Positions 1 to 7,953 of a stretch of 37,540 bases of DNA are shown here, in pieces. The DNA comes from Melioribacter roseus. Its GTDB lineage: Bacteria > Bacteroidota > Ignavibacteria > Ignavibacteriales > Melioribacteraceae. Location of the stretch: NCBI GenBank assembly GCA_020723165.1, contig DYJK01000022.1:1-37540 (forward strand), given 5' to 3'. Made by a program: the position numbers and the translations under genes. The notes beneath the pieces were generated by a model. That model did not search any database. It was not told where the DNA came from and worked only from the letters and a program-made list of their open reading frames with translations. The first letter of the stretch is position 1; each line of letters starts with the position of its first letter.

Positions 1-606
1 CATCAGTTCTCCGGCTCTTTCATTAAATGTTCCGATCAACTGCTTTTTTGTACGTGCCGGATTCGTGAGCGGTCCCAAAATATTAAACACGGTTTTCATT
101 CCGAGTTCACTCCTCACCGGTGCTGCATACTTCATCGCCGGATGATAAATCGGTGCAAACAAAAATGCGATGCCGATTTCATTCAATGCTTTCCCGGATT
201 GTTCCGGCGTGAGTGAAATATTTATTCCGAGTTCTTTCAAAACGTCGGCACTGCCGGAACTGCTTGATACCGCGCGGTTACCGTGCTTTGCAACTTTGAT
301 TCCGCAAGCCGCAACAAATGCCGCCGCCGTAGAAATATTAAATGTTCCGCTTGCATCTCCGCCGGTTCCGCAAACATCAATTACATTTTCATCATCGCAT
401 TTTATTTTAATCGATTTGTCGCGCATCGCTTTTGCAAATCCGGCAACTTCTTCCGCTGTTTCGCCTTTTGATTTCAACGCAATCAGAAGCGCGGCAATTT
501 GCGAATTATTTACTTCACCGCTCATCACGTAATTCATCACTTGATATGCTTCATCAATCGTCAGGTTTTCTCGTTCAATTATTTTTGCAATGAATTGTTT
601 TATCAT
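1..606 (-). CDS. trpD: Anthranilate phosphoribosyltransferase (N-terminal part, runs off the left edge)
   Basis: Transfers phosphoribose from PRPP to anthranilate, the second step of tryptophan synthesis. The reverse strand reads open for 202 codons from an ATG at 606 to the window edge. The protein shows the family's glycine-rich PRPP site CGTGGD, followed by the ISTAAAFV helix, the KHGNR(A)VSS loop, and the NILGPLTNPA segment that binds anthranilate. The family is usually about 330-345 residues, so roughly the last 40% lies outside the window. The ATG overlaps the trpG stop as ATGA, which indicates translational coupling inside a trpE-trpG-trpD operon. Identification is firm; only the C-terminus is missing. 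Confidence 0.95.
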   Translation of the reverse strand, partial: MIKQFIAKIIERENLTIDEAYQVMNYVMSGEVNNSQIAALLIALKSKGETAEEVAGFAKAMRDKSIKIKCDDENVIDVCGTGGDASGTFNISTAAAFVAACGIKVAKHGNRAVSSSSGSADVLKELGINISLTPEQSGKALNEIGIAFLFAPIYHPAMKYAAPVRSELGMKTVFNILGPLTNPARTKKQLIGTFNERAGELM

Positions 607-1169
607 AACGCTAACCAATTTTTTATCAAACTTTCCCCTTGCGGAGTTAAAACAGATTCCGGATGAAATTGAATTCCTTCAATTGGAAAATTTTTATGAC
701 GCACTCCCATTATCACACCGTCCTCGGTTTCTGCGGTAATTGTTAAATCCGCCGGGCAAGAATTCCGGTCAATCACAAGTGAATGATACCTTCCGGCTTG
801 AAATTTTTGCGGAAGTCCTTTGTAAATTTTTTCTCCGTCATGAATTATTTCGGAGGTTTTGCCGTGCATCAGAAAAGGTGCCTTCACAACTTTTCCGCCG
901 AAAGAAATTCCAATTCCTTGATGCCCCAAACAAACTCCGAGCACGGGAATTTTTTTGCCGCACTCTTTAATTACTTCGAGAGATATTTTTGAATCTTCCG
1001 GTCTGCCGGGTCCGGGCGAAACAAAAATTTTATCCGGCTTAATCAAATCAATTTCTTCGAGCGATGTTCTATCATTTCTGCGCACCGCAACATCGTTCGT
1101 TAATTTACCGATCAACTGAACGAGATTGAAAGTAAACGAATCGTAATTATCAATAACTAATACTTTCAT
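603..1169 (-). CDS. trpG: Anthranilate synthase component II (glutamine amidotransferase)
   Basis: Supplies ammonia from glutamine to TrpE for anthranilate formation. It is a class I amidotransferase of 188 residues, normal for a stand-alone TrpG. Visible motifs are the N-terminal DNYDSFTFNL, the oxyanion segment SPGPGRPED, the nucleophile Cys80 in GVCLGHQ, and the His169/Glu171 pair in QFHPES. The longest open frame begins three bases earlier at a TTG; the ATG at 1169 is preferred because AGGTGA lies about 5 bases upstream. It overlaps the 3' end of trpE by 20 bp and its stop overlaps the trpD start (ATGA). PabA is a possible alternative role, but the trpE and trpD neighbours favour TrpG. 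Confidence 0.95.
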   Translation of the reverse strand: MKVLVIDNYDSFTFNLVQLIGKLTNDVAVRRNDRTSLEEIDLIKPDKIFVSPGPGRPEDSKISLEVIKECGKKIPVLGVCLGHQGIGISFGGKVVKAPFLMHGKTSEIIHDGEKIYKGLPQKFQAGRYHSLVIDRNSCPADLTITAETEDGVIMGVRHKNFPIEGIQFHPESVLTPQGESLIKNWLAL

Positions 1170-2649
1170 CAATCACCTCTGCATAATTTAATGCGTTGAT
1201 TAACACAGCCGATTTGTTGTTGATTTCTTTCAGTTCGAGTTCCGGTTTGCTATCCGCAACAATACCGGCGCCGGCTTGCCAAAATATTTTTTCGTCTTTG
1301 GCAAACAATGTTCGGATTGCGATGCACATATCGAGGTTGCCGCTGAAATCGATGTAACCGACAGCACCGGCGTAAACTCCTCTCCGTAAATTTTCATATC
1401 CGTTCAATAATTGAATTGCGCGAATCTTCGGTGCACCGGTAACAGTGCCGGCTGGAAAACTTGCTTTCAACGCATCGATGCAGTTTGTTCCGTCGAGCAG
1501 ATCGCCTTCAACACGCGAAACAATGTGCATCACGTGGGAAAATTTATGCACGTTCATTGTTTCCGTTACTTCAACACTTCCGAATTTGCAAACTCTTCCG
1601 AGATCGTTCCGCGCGAGATCAACAAGCATTACATGTTCTGCAGTTTCTTTCGGGTCATTCATCAACTCATTTTCAATCTTTTGATCTTCGGCTGAATTTT
1701 TGCCGCGTCTGCGTGTACCGGCAATAGGCAAAATTGTTGCGCGTTTGTTTTTCACTTTCAGCAAGTCTTCGGGTGATGTTCCGATTACTACAAAATCATT
1801 TTCATTTTTAGCGGAAGAACTTACAAGTTCCATGTAGTACATGTACGGCGAAGGATTGATAATTCGAAGTGCGCGGTACACATTCAAAAGATCGCCGCTG
1901 TATGTAGTTGAGAATCGTTTCGAAAGCACAATTTGAAAAACATCGCCTTCGAGAATATTTGTTTTACATTTTTCGACGAATTCAAAAAACTTTTCTTTAT
2001 CGAATCCGTTATTAAAATCTTTCGACGCGGAAAATTTCAGCTCACAATTCAGCGGTTCGCTAAGTTCTTTGCGAAGTTCATGCAATTTTTCTTTTGCTTG
2101 TTTGTATGCCGCTTCGGGAATCGTATCCGCATCAATCGTAACATTCTCAATCAAAATTATTTGGTGTTTGTAATGATCGAATGCAATTAACGTATCGTAA
2201 ATGCCGAATATCGAATCGGGAATCTGCAAATTATTTTCGCCGGTGAATTGAATTACATCTTCAATCAGAGAAACATTTTCATAACCGAGATAACCAACAA
2301 TACCGCCGGTGAAATCCGGCAGTTCGTCAATCTTTGCATCTTTGTATTTGGAAATTTCTTCGGCGAGGTAATCAAAAATATTTTTTTCAATTGTTGTGGT
2401 TTTCCCTTTTTCGACAATCGTTAATTGTGTACCAACGTTCGTAAAAATTTTAGATGGATTTTTACTGATGAACGAATAACGCGCAAGTCGTCCGATCCCT
2501 TCTACCGATTCAAAAAGAAAACTATTCGAGTTTTTCTCACTGATCTTCAAATAAGCAAGCACCGGCGTCAAAAGATCGGCGGTTATCTTTTCATAAACCG
2601 GAATCTTATTGTAAGTTTTTGATAATTCTAAAAATGTTTTGAAATCCAT
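1150..2649 (-). CDS. trpE: Anthranilate synthase component I
   Basis: Converts chorismate plus ammonia to anthranilate, the committed step of tryptophan synthesis. It is 499 residues, full length for the family. FLFESVEG (44-51) matches the LLES-type tryptophan feedback site. Chorismate-binding signatures follow: PIAGTRRRG (308-316), LVDLARNDLGRV (342-353), FPAGTVTGAPKIRA (398-411) and QAGAGIVADS (458-467). The chosen ATG has GAGGA 5 bases upstream. It is the first structural gene behind the trp leader and attenuator at 2691-2839, so expression should drop when tryptophan is plentiful, in addition to enzyme feedback. The downstream overlap with trpG fits stoichiometric synthesis of the complex. 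Confidence 0.96.
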   Translation of the reverse strand: MDFKTFLELSKTYNKIPVYEKITADLLTPVLAYLKISEKNSNSFLFESVEGIGRLARYSFISKNPSKIFTNVGTQLTIVEKGKTTTIEKNIFDYLAEEISKYKDAKIDELPDFTGGIVGYLGYENVSLIEDVIQFTGENNLQIPDSIFGIYDTLIAFDHYKHQIILIENVTIDADTIPEAAYKQAKEKLHELRKELSEPLNCELKFSASKDFNNGFDKEKFFEFVEKCKTNILEGDVFQIVLSKRFSTTYSGDLLNVYRALRIINPSPYMYYMELVSSSAKNENDFVVIGTSPEDLLKVKNKRATILPIAGTRRRGKNSAEDQKIENELMNDPKETAEHVMLVDLARNDLGRVCKFGSVEVTETMNVHKFSHVMHIVSRVEGDLLDGTNCIDALKASFPAGTVTGAPKIRAIQLLNGYENLRRGVYAGAVGYIDFSGNLDMCIAIRTLFAKDEKIFWQAGAGIVADSKPELELKEINNKSAVLINALNYAEVIDESISY

Positions 2650-2690
2650 TTCGTCCTCAATTTCTCTTTTGCAAGAGATTCATTTAAAAC

Positions 2691-2722
2691 AAAAAACCCT
2701 TCCCGGTGAATCCAAGAAGGGT
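2691..2722 (-). terminator. Attenuator terminator of the trp operon
   Basis: Read on the minus strand, ACCCTTCTTGG pairs with CCGGGAAGGGT around an ATTCA loop. This gives 11 bp including two G-U pairs, followed directly by TTTTTTG. It is an intrinsic terminator lying between the leader peptide and trpE. Bases 2702-2706 of its 3' arm are also used by the antiterminator pairing, so the two structures exclude each other. Confidence 0.9.
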
Positions 2723-2759
2723 CTGCAAACTTCTATTTTAATTATCCTAATTCACCGGG
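2702..2759 (-). promoter_or_regulatory. Antiterminator of the trp attenuator
   Basis: CCCGGTGAAT (2759-2750), at the end of the leader reading frame, is perfectly complementary over 10 bases to ATTCACCGGG (2711-2702). The latter is the loop plus part of the 3' arm of the terminator. A ribosome finishing at the TAG (2749-2747) would cover the first strand and let the terminator form. A ribosome stalled on the Trp codons upstream would leave it free to pair and allow readthrough into trpE. Confidence 0.88.
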
Positions 2760-2839
2760 GTTGCGTATTTCTCCGTATACCACCACCAAAACCATGTTGT
2801 GGTAAAATTAGTATAATATGTTGCGTTGTTCATTTTCAT
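2747..2839 (-). CDS. trpL: trp leader peptide (30 aa)
   Basis: This small reading frame was found by reading the minus strand between the trp promoter and trpE. The ATG at 2839 (a second ATG is at 2833) starts a 30-residue peptide with five Trp-region residues W-F-W-W-W, i.e. four Trp codons at residues 16 and 18-20, ending at TAG 2749-2747. Four Trp codons in 30 residues, followed by mutually exclusive hairpins, is the standard design of ribosome-mediated attenuation. The peptide has no other expected function. No Shine-Dalgarno sequence precedes it, and the start lies only a few bases from the predicted transcription start. Confidence is high because the peptide, antiterminator, terminator and promoter all fall in the right order. 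Confidence 0.9.
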   Translation of the reverse strand: MKMNNATYYTNFTTTWFWWWYTEKYATPVN

Positions 2840-2845
2840 TTGCTG

Positions 2846-2877
2846 CAAAGATATATTTTCAAACGGCTTGTTGTCAA
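2846..2877 (-). promoter_or_regulatory. Promoter of the trp operon (Bacteroidota-type)
   Basis: On the minus strand TTG (in TTGACA, from 2877) is followed after 21 bp by TATCTTTG (2853-2846), a perfect match to the TAnnTTTG -7 consensus of Bacteroidota-like sigma factors. The predicted transcription start is near 2841, immediately upstream of the trpL start codon. Confidence 0.75.
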
Positions 2878-2936
2878 GTAAAAACTTCAATTACTACAAA
2901 AAATTTTCGTAAAAAATAACCACGGCAAACACTTCT

Positions 2937-2967
2937 TTTGAAACTTTACAGTTAAAAAGTATATTTA
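2937..2967 (+). promoter_or_regulatory. Probable promoter of the men operon (Bacteroidota-type)
   Basis: TTTG (2937-2940) is separated by 19 bp from TATATTTA (2960-2967), which matches TAnnTTTG except for the last base. It sits about 25 bp upstream of the menF ATG and diverges from the trp promoter about 60 bp away. Confidence 0.5.
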
Positions 2968-2991
2968 CTTATTAAGTAATCAAATATTGAT

Positions 2992-4350
2992 ATGCCGTTT
3001 CTAAATAAAGATAACTTTACTGATTTTTTTACCGGATCTTTCAAAAATCAATTTACCGGTAACACTATATTTCAGTATATCCAGTCAATAGATAAAGATA
3101 TATTTGAAAGAGGATTAAATCTTTTAACCACCTCCAGTGATCATTTTTATTGGTCATACCCGTTTTCAAATTTTACTTTCTTTGGTATTGATGAACTGAC
3201 TGATTTACAACTCGAATTAAATAATACTGATTATAATTATAATATAGTTAGGAATGACCGATCGATTGACAATTCAATAATACCATTGTTCATAGGTGGA
3301 TTAAAATTTCCATTGGAAGACAAATCCAATCTATGGCAAGATTTTAAATCTAGTCATTGGTTCATACCAAGGATTCTCTTCTTAAACAACAATTTTAAAT
3401 CATATCTTATTATAAATTTTACAGAAAAGGACTTATCCAATAAAGATCTTGTTAGTGATATTGATAAACTATTACAAGAAGTTAAAATAACAACCGAGAA
3501 TTTTAGTAATTATGAATTATCAATTTTGGATTCATCTTCTTTTGAAGAATGGAAACAATCGGTAAATAAATCTTTAGAATTAATTTCGACCGGATCAATA
3601 TTAAAAGTTGTAATTGCAAGAAAACTAACTGCTCTGTTTTCGACTTCACAATCGATTGTAGGTATTGTCAAAACGCTTGAAGAACAATACCCTGAATGTT
3701 ATACTTTTTCATATAAGAGAAGTAACTCCATCTTCTTCGGTTCAACACCGGAAAAATTACTGAATGTAAACAAAGACATAATAGAAACAGAGGCACTTGC
3801 CGGTTCAATTAAACGTGGTAAGGATTTTTGGGAAGATGAAATTCTTTCCTCGCAGCTGATTAACAATCCCAAAGATATCGAAGAACACAAAAGCGTTTTG
3901 GATTTTATTACTACAATACTTAGAGAATATTGCATCGAGATCAATTACGAAAAAAAACCACTGATAAAAAAACTTAAAAACATTCTTCATATCTGGACCC
4001 CAATCATAGCAAAATTGAAGGATGAGAAATCGATCTTTCAAATCATCGAAAAAATTTATCCCACTCCGGCAGTCTGCGGTTTTCCAAAAGAAAAAGCATT
4101 AACAGTTATTGATGAACTTGAAAATTTTGACCGCGGTATGTATGCCGGTTTGATCGGCTGGTTCAACAAATCATACGGAGAGTTTGCTGTGGCAATACGT
4201 TCTGCACTTATCAAAGATAAAAAATTACATGCCTTTGCCGGGTGTGGCATTGTCAATGGCTCCACAGCAGAAAGTGAATTCTTAGAAACCGAACTTAAAT
4301 TCAAACCGATTTTATCTCTCTTTGAAAATGAAATTATCAGTCAATCGTAA
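2992..4350 (+). CDS. menF: Isochorismate synthase
   Basis: Isomerises chorismate to isochorismate, the entry step of menaquinone synthesis. It is a 452-residue member of the chorismate-binding (ADC synthase-like) family. Signatures include SILKVVIARK with the putative general base Lys205, FFGSTPEKLL (248-257), ETEALAGSIKRG (265-276), YPTPAVCGFPKEKA (356-369), and CGIVNGSTAESEFLETELK near the C-terminus. The conserved HPTPA His of many isochorismate synthases is Tyr here. Context separates it from TrpE: it heads a menF-D-H-B-A-E operon and lacks the TrpE feedback motif. Its N-terminal ~170 residues are poorly conserved, as usual. The 3' end overlaps menD by 23 bp. Confidence 0.93.
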   Translation: MPFLNKDNFTDFFTGSFKNQFTGNTIFQYIQSIDKDIFERGLNLLTTSSDHFYWSYPFSNFTFFGIDELTDLQLELNNTDYNYNIVRNDRSIDNSIIPLFIGGLKFPLEDKSNLWQDFKSSHWFIPRILFLNNNFKSYLIINFTEKDLSNKDLVSDIDKLLQEVKITTENFSNYELSILDSSSFEEWKQSVNKSLELISTGSILKVVIARKLTALFSTSQSIVGIVKTLEEQYPECYTFSYKRSNSIFFGSTPEKLLNVNKDIIETEALAGSIKRGKDFWEDEILSSQLINNPKDIEEHKSVLDFITTILREYCIEINYEKKPLIKKLKNILHIWTPIIAKLKDEKSIFQIIEKIYPTPAVCGFPKEKALTVIDELENFDRGMYAGLIGWFNKSYGEFAVAIRSALIKDKKLHAFAGCGIVNGSTAESEFLETELKFKPILSLFENEIISQS

Positions 4351-6100
4351 TACTGTTTGGTGCGATCTGTTTGTTGAAGAACTTTACCGGAATGGCGTAA
4401 GGTACGTTTGTATTTCGCCCGGTTCGCGGAGTACCCCTTTAACATTGGCTTTTGCCCAGCATCCAGGAATTAAAACTTATGTTATTGTTGATGAAAGGTC
4501 TTCCGGCTTTTTCGCATTAGGCATTGCAAAAAAAACCGGATCACCGGTTGCTGTTGTTACAACTTCGGGCACAGCCGTAGCTGAAATTTACCCTTCGATT
4601 ATAGAAGCATATTATCAACGTATCCCTCTAATAATTTGTACTGCGGATAGACCGCCGCATTTAAGAATGCGAGGTGCTAATCAAACAATTAACCAGGTAA
4701 ATATTTTTAAAAACCAGATCCGTTTTTTTGCTGATATTGGTTTACCTGATATATCATGGAAAGGATTGAAAAATTTTAAGGGAAAAATCAATGATGGATT
4801 ACAAACTGCCTTAGAAAAAAATATTGGGCCGATTCATTTCAACTTTCCGTTTGAAAAACCATTCGAGCCAGACACACCTACAGATAAGTTTGATGCTGAA
4901 TTATTAAATAGATTCTCAAATTTAGATTTACAAACAACACTCAATAAAATCAAAATCGGTATTAACAGTAAAATACCCGGGATTATTGATTTAATTAATA
5001 AAAAAGAAAAAGGTATTATACTTTGCGGATATAAAGTTTATGATCCTGATTTAGTTAAAATGATTGACCGGTTATCGCATCATACCGGTTATCCAATAAT
5101 CGCCGATGGTTCGTCTTCATTAAGATTTGGTACACATAACAAAGCAAGAATTGTCAATAACTTTCCGGCAATGGTTCGTTCTAAAGAATTTTTAAATAAC
5201 TTCAAACCGGAAATCATCATTCAATTCGGCGGATCGCCTACTTCAAATGTTGTACTCGACTATTTCAAAAATTGTGATGCAATAAAAATTATCGTTAATA
5301 AATTTGGCGACAAAAACGACCCTTCACTTACTGCAAAGTTCTTTCTTAAAATTGATGAATTAGAATTCAGCGATATGATCATTAAACAGAAAATAAAAAG
5401 AACCAACATATGGCAAAATAGATTAAGCGAGTTAGATAAGAAGATTGAAACTGCAAAAAAATTATTCTTCAATAAAACTTCGTTCAATTTCGAGGGATCG
5501 ATAGTAAAATCCTTAGTTGATATTTTACCCAATGACTGTAATCTAATGGTATCGAACAGTCTGCCGATACGTGATTTAGATTTTTTCGCATCGAGCAACA
5601 ACAAAAAAATTAATCTATTTGTAAACAGAGGTGCCAGCGGTATAGATGGAATTAATTCAACGGCTCTTGGTATTGCATCATCTTCTAACAAACCTACTGT
5701 TTTATTAACCGGCGACCTAGCATTCTTTCACGATTTTAATGGTCTGCACATTTCTTACAAATATAAAATCCCCCTAATAATAATTTTAATTAACAATAAT
5801 GGCGGAGGAATATTCGAATCCCTTCCAATTTCGAGGTATGGCAAGTTATTTACTGAAAATTTTGTAACGTCTTTAAATTTAGAATTTGCTAATTTCGTTA
5901 AGGCGTACAAAGGTGAATACTTTGAAGCGAAGTCTTTAAATCAATTAAAGAAGAAACTTTTTAACTCAACAAGAGTAAAAAAGCTTTCAGTGATTGAAAT
6001 AAAGACCGATTCAAAAAAATCCAAAGAGATTCGAGATAAGTACTGGCAAACAGTATTAAATAAAATAAATTCCCCGGTCAATGTTATTAAAAATCGATGA
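4328..6100 (+). CDS. menD: SEPHCHC synthase (2-succinyl-5-enolpyruvyl-6-hydroxy-3-cyclohexene-1-carboxylate synthase)
   Basis: A ThDP-dependent enzyme adding a succinic-semialdehyde unit from 2-oxoglutarate to isochorismate. It has 590 residues, within the family range. CISPGSRSTPLT is near residues 28-39, followed by VDERSSGFFALG, which carries the ThDP-activating Glu56. The C-terminal ThDP/Mg site shows NSLPIRDLD (410-418), NRGASGIDG (433-441), GDLAFFHD (462-469) and NNNGGGIF (489-496). The frame opens two codons earlier at a TTG; the ATG at 4328 is preferred. It overlaps menF upstream and menH downstream by 20 bp, which is consistent with one translationally coupled operon. Confidence 0.96.
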   Translation: MKLSVNRNTVWCDLFVEELYRNGVRYVCISPGSRSTPLTLAFAQHPGIKTYVIVDERSSGFFALGIAKKTGSPVAVVTTSGTAVAEIYPSIIEAYYQRIPLIICTADRPPHLRMRGANQTINQVNIFKNQIRFFADIGLPDISWKGLKNFKGKINDGLQTALEKNIGPIHFNFPFEKPFEPDTPTDKFDAELLNRFSNLDLQTTLNKIKIGINSKIPGIIDLINKKEKGIILCGYKVYDPDLVKMIDRLSHHTGYPIIADGSSSLRFGTHNKARIVNNFPAMVRSKEFLNNFKPEIIIQFGGSPTSNVVLDYFKNCDAIKIIVNKFGDKNDPSLTAKFFLKIDELEFSDMIIKQKIKRTNIWQNRLSELDKKIETAKKLFFNKTSFNFEGSIVKSLVDILPNDCNLMVSNSLPIRDLDFFASSNNKKINLFVNRGASGIDGINSTALGIASSSNKPTVLLTGDLAFFHDFNGLHISYKYKIPLIIILINNNGGGIFESLPISRYGKLFTENFVTSLNLEFANFVKAYKGEYFEAKSLNQLKKKLFNSTRVKKLSVIEIKTDSKKSKEIRDKYWQTVLNKINSPVNVIKNR

Positions 6101-6902
6101 TTTAGAATTTAATCTTCTTCTTGATCAATCAAACCTTACGAGTAACAAATTACCCGTTCTCTTTCTTCATGGTTTTACCGGTTGTGCTGATGACTGGAAA
6201 TTTATTTTAGAAAAACTGCCTACTGGATTCTACCCCCTCGCAATTGATTTAATCGGTCATGGTCAGTCGAGCAAACCTGAATCGATCGAAGCATATTCAA
6301 CTTCTGCCAACTTATTACACATAAATAGAATTCTAGCAAAACTAAAAATTTCTAAAATGATTTTATGCGGATATTCGATGGGTGGAAGAGCGGCAATTTC
6401 TTTTGCATTAAAGTATCCACATAAAATATTGGCTGCTGTTTTCGAAAGCACTACCGCCGGTATAGAAGATTTTGAACAGAAAAAAGAAAGAGTTGAATTC
6501 GATCTTTTACTTGCTGATAAAATTAAATTAGAAGGTGTTGAATCGTTCCTTAATTACTGGCTTAGCACACCTATGTTTGAATCATTAAAAGATGCAACTA
6601 ATGTTGACGAATTAAAGGGTAAAAGAAAAAAGAATGATGTGATCGGTCTGGCAAATTCACTAGCCGGATTCAGCAGCGGTTTGATGCCAAGCTGCTGGGA
6701 TAAATTGGATCAAATCAATTTCCCGGTTTTATTAATCAGCGGTGCAAATGATTTGAAGTACACAGAAATAAATAAAAAAATGAATTCACGAATCAAAAAT
6801 TCTAGACATATTATAGTTGCTAATAGCGGTCATAATGTTCACTTAGAAAAACCTGATGTTTTTAGTAAATTTGTTTCCGAATTTCTCACTTCACTTAATT
6901 AG
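6081..6902 (+). CDS. menH: SHCHC synthase (alpha/beta hydrolase)
   Basis: Eliminates pyruvate from SEPHCHC to give SHCHC, the third step of the pathway. It is a 273-residue alpha/beta-hydrolase with [13 protein letters not shown] (28-39), the nucleophile elbow GYSMGG with Ser99, Asp224 in SGANDLKY, and His251 in [10 protein letters not shown]. These form the expected Ser-Asp-His triad. The family is closely related to other hydrolases, so the assignment rests on position between menD and menB plus the HGFTG motif typical of MenH. It is followed by 11 bp before menB. Confidence 0.9.
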   Translation: MLLKIDDLEFNLLLDQSNLTSNKLPVLFLHGFTGCADDWKFILEKLPTGFYPLAIDLIGHGQSSKPESIEAYSTSANLLHINRILAKLKISKMILCGYSMGGRAAISFALKYPHKILAAVFESTTAGIEDFEQKKERVEFDLLLADKIKLEGVESFLNYWLSTPMFESLKDATNVDELKGKRKKNDVIGLANSLAGFSSGLMPSCWDKLDQINFPVLLISGANDLKYTEINKKMNSRIKNSRHIIVANSGHNVHLEKPDVFSKFVSEFLTSLN

Positions 6903-6913
6903 GATTAGAAATA

Positions 6914-7747
6914 ATGAAGTACAACTGGATCAAAGCAAAAGAGTATCAAGATATTATATATGAAAAATGGAACGGTATTGCAAAGATTACGATTAACCGT
7001 CCCGAGAAAAGAAATGCGTTCCGGCCGGAAACTACGCAAGAATTGTTTGATGCATTCACAGATGCCCGTGAAGATTCAAATGTTGGCGTAATTTTATTAA
7101 CCGGAGCCGGCCCGGCTAAGGACGGTAAATATGCTTTTTGTTCCGGTGGAGATCAATCAATCCGCGGAGACAAAGGATACGTTGGCAAAGATGGTGTGCC
7201 GCGCTTGAATATACTTGATGTGCAAAAACAAATTAGAAGCATTCCCAAACCAGTTATTGCACTTGTTGCCGGTTATGCAATCGGTGGTGGACATGTTTTG
7301 CATGTTGTGTGCGATTTAACGATTGCCGCAGATAATGCAGTCTTCGGACAGACCGGGCCAAAAGTCGGAAGTTTCGACGGCGGCTTTGGTGCGAGTTACC
7401 TTGCACGTATCGTCGGGCAAAAGAAAGCACGCGAGATTTGGTATCTCTGCCGCCAATACAATGCACAAGAAGCATTTGAGATGGGGCTTGTAAACAAAAT
7501 TGTTCCGGTGGAAAAACTTGAAGCTGAAGGTGTGCAATGGGCACAAGAAATTCTTGAAAAGAGTCCGCTTGCATTACGTTTACTTAAATCTGCTTTCAAC
7601 GCAGAGCTTGACGGACAAGCCGGAATCCAGGAACTTGCCGGCAACGCAACTTTACTTTATTACATGAGCGATGAAGCACAAGAAGGAAGAAACGCGTACA
7701 ACAAGAAACGCAAACCGGATTTTTCAAAATTTCCAAGAGTACCGTGA
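6914..7747 (+). CDS. menB: 1,4-dihydroxy-2-naphthoyl-CoA synthase
   Basis: A crotonase-fold enzyme that closes the second ring of OSB-CoA to form 1,4-dihydroxy-2-naphthoyl-CoA. It is 277 residues and very close to canonical MenB throughout. Oxyanion-hole and active-site segments include FCSGGDQS (75-82), [11 protein letters not shown] (120-130) and [15 protein letters not shown] (145-159). Gln146 and Gly148 correspond to the bicarbonate-binding pair of type I MenB, so a bicarbonate-dependent enzyme is expected. The C-terminal ELAGNA(T)LLYYM and RKPDFSKF segments are also typical. Base composition is less AT-rich than in menF-menD-menH, perhaps reflecting high expression. A 206-bp repeat-rich gap separates it from menA. 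Confidence 0.97.
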   Translation: MKYNWIKAKEYQDIIYEKWNGIAKITINRPEKRNAFRPETTQELFDAFTDAREDSNVGVILLTGAGPAKDGKYAFCSGGDQSIRGDKGYVGKDGVPRLNILDVQKQIRSIPKPVIALVAGYAIGGGHVLHVVCDLTIAADNAVFGQTGPKVGSFDGGFGASYLARIVGQKKAREIWYLCRQYNAQEAFEMGLVNKIVPVEKLEAEGVQWAQEILEKSPLALRLLKSAFNAELDGQAGIQELAGNATLLYYMSDEAQEGRNAYNKKRKPDFSKFPRVP

Positions 7748-7750
7748 ATA

Positions 7751-7943
7751 AATTCTGAGCGACTCGCCTCGCTTCGACGAGTCTCAACAATTCGGAGTGG
7801 GAGCGAATGCCAAGGGCATCCCAATGAGAGAATCTCAATGCTACCGAAGTCCGAGTATATTTTATTGTTATCCAAATTAGTGGGCTCTGTTATTATTAGG
7901 TTAGAGATTCTTCGTCCTCCGATAATTTGGAGTCCTCAGAATT
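7751..7943. repeat. Palindrome-rich intergenic element between menB and menA
   Basis: A 193-bp segment bounded by AATTCTGAG (7751-7759) and its exact inverse CTCAGAATT (7935-7943). The termini extend imperfectly (left AATTCTGAGCGACTC versus inverted right AATTCTGAGGACTCC). Internal hairpins are GACTCG (7761-7766) with CGAGTC (7778-7783), and ATGCC-AAG-GGCAT (7807-7819). No plausible gene is present. It looks like a small non-autonomous palindromic element (MITE or REP type) lying inside the men operon. Confidence 0.65.
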
Positions 7944-7953
7944 AAAGAAGAAT

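Noticed and set aside
2639-2881. 80-codon plus-strand open frame across the trp leader region
   Set aside because: It is the antisense of trpL, the attenuator hairpins and the trp promoter, which explain the sequence fully.
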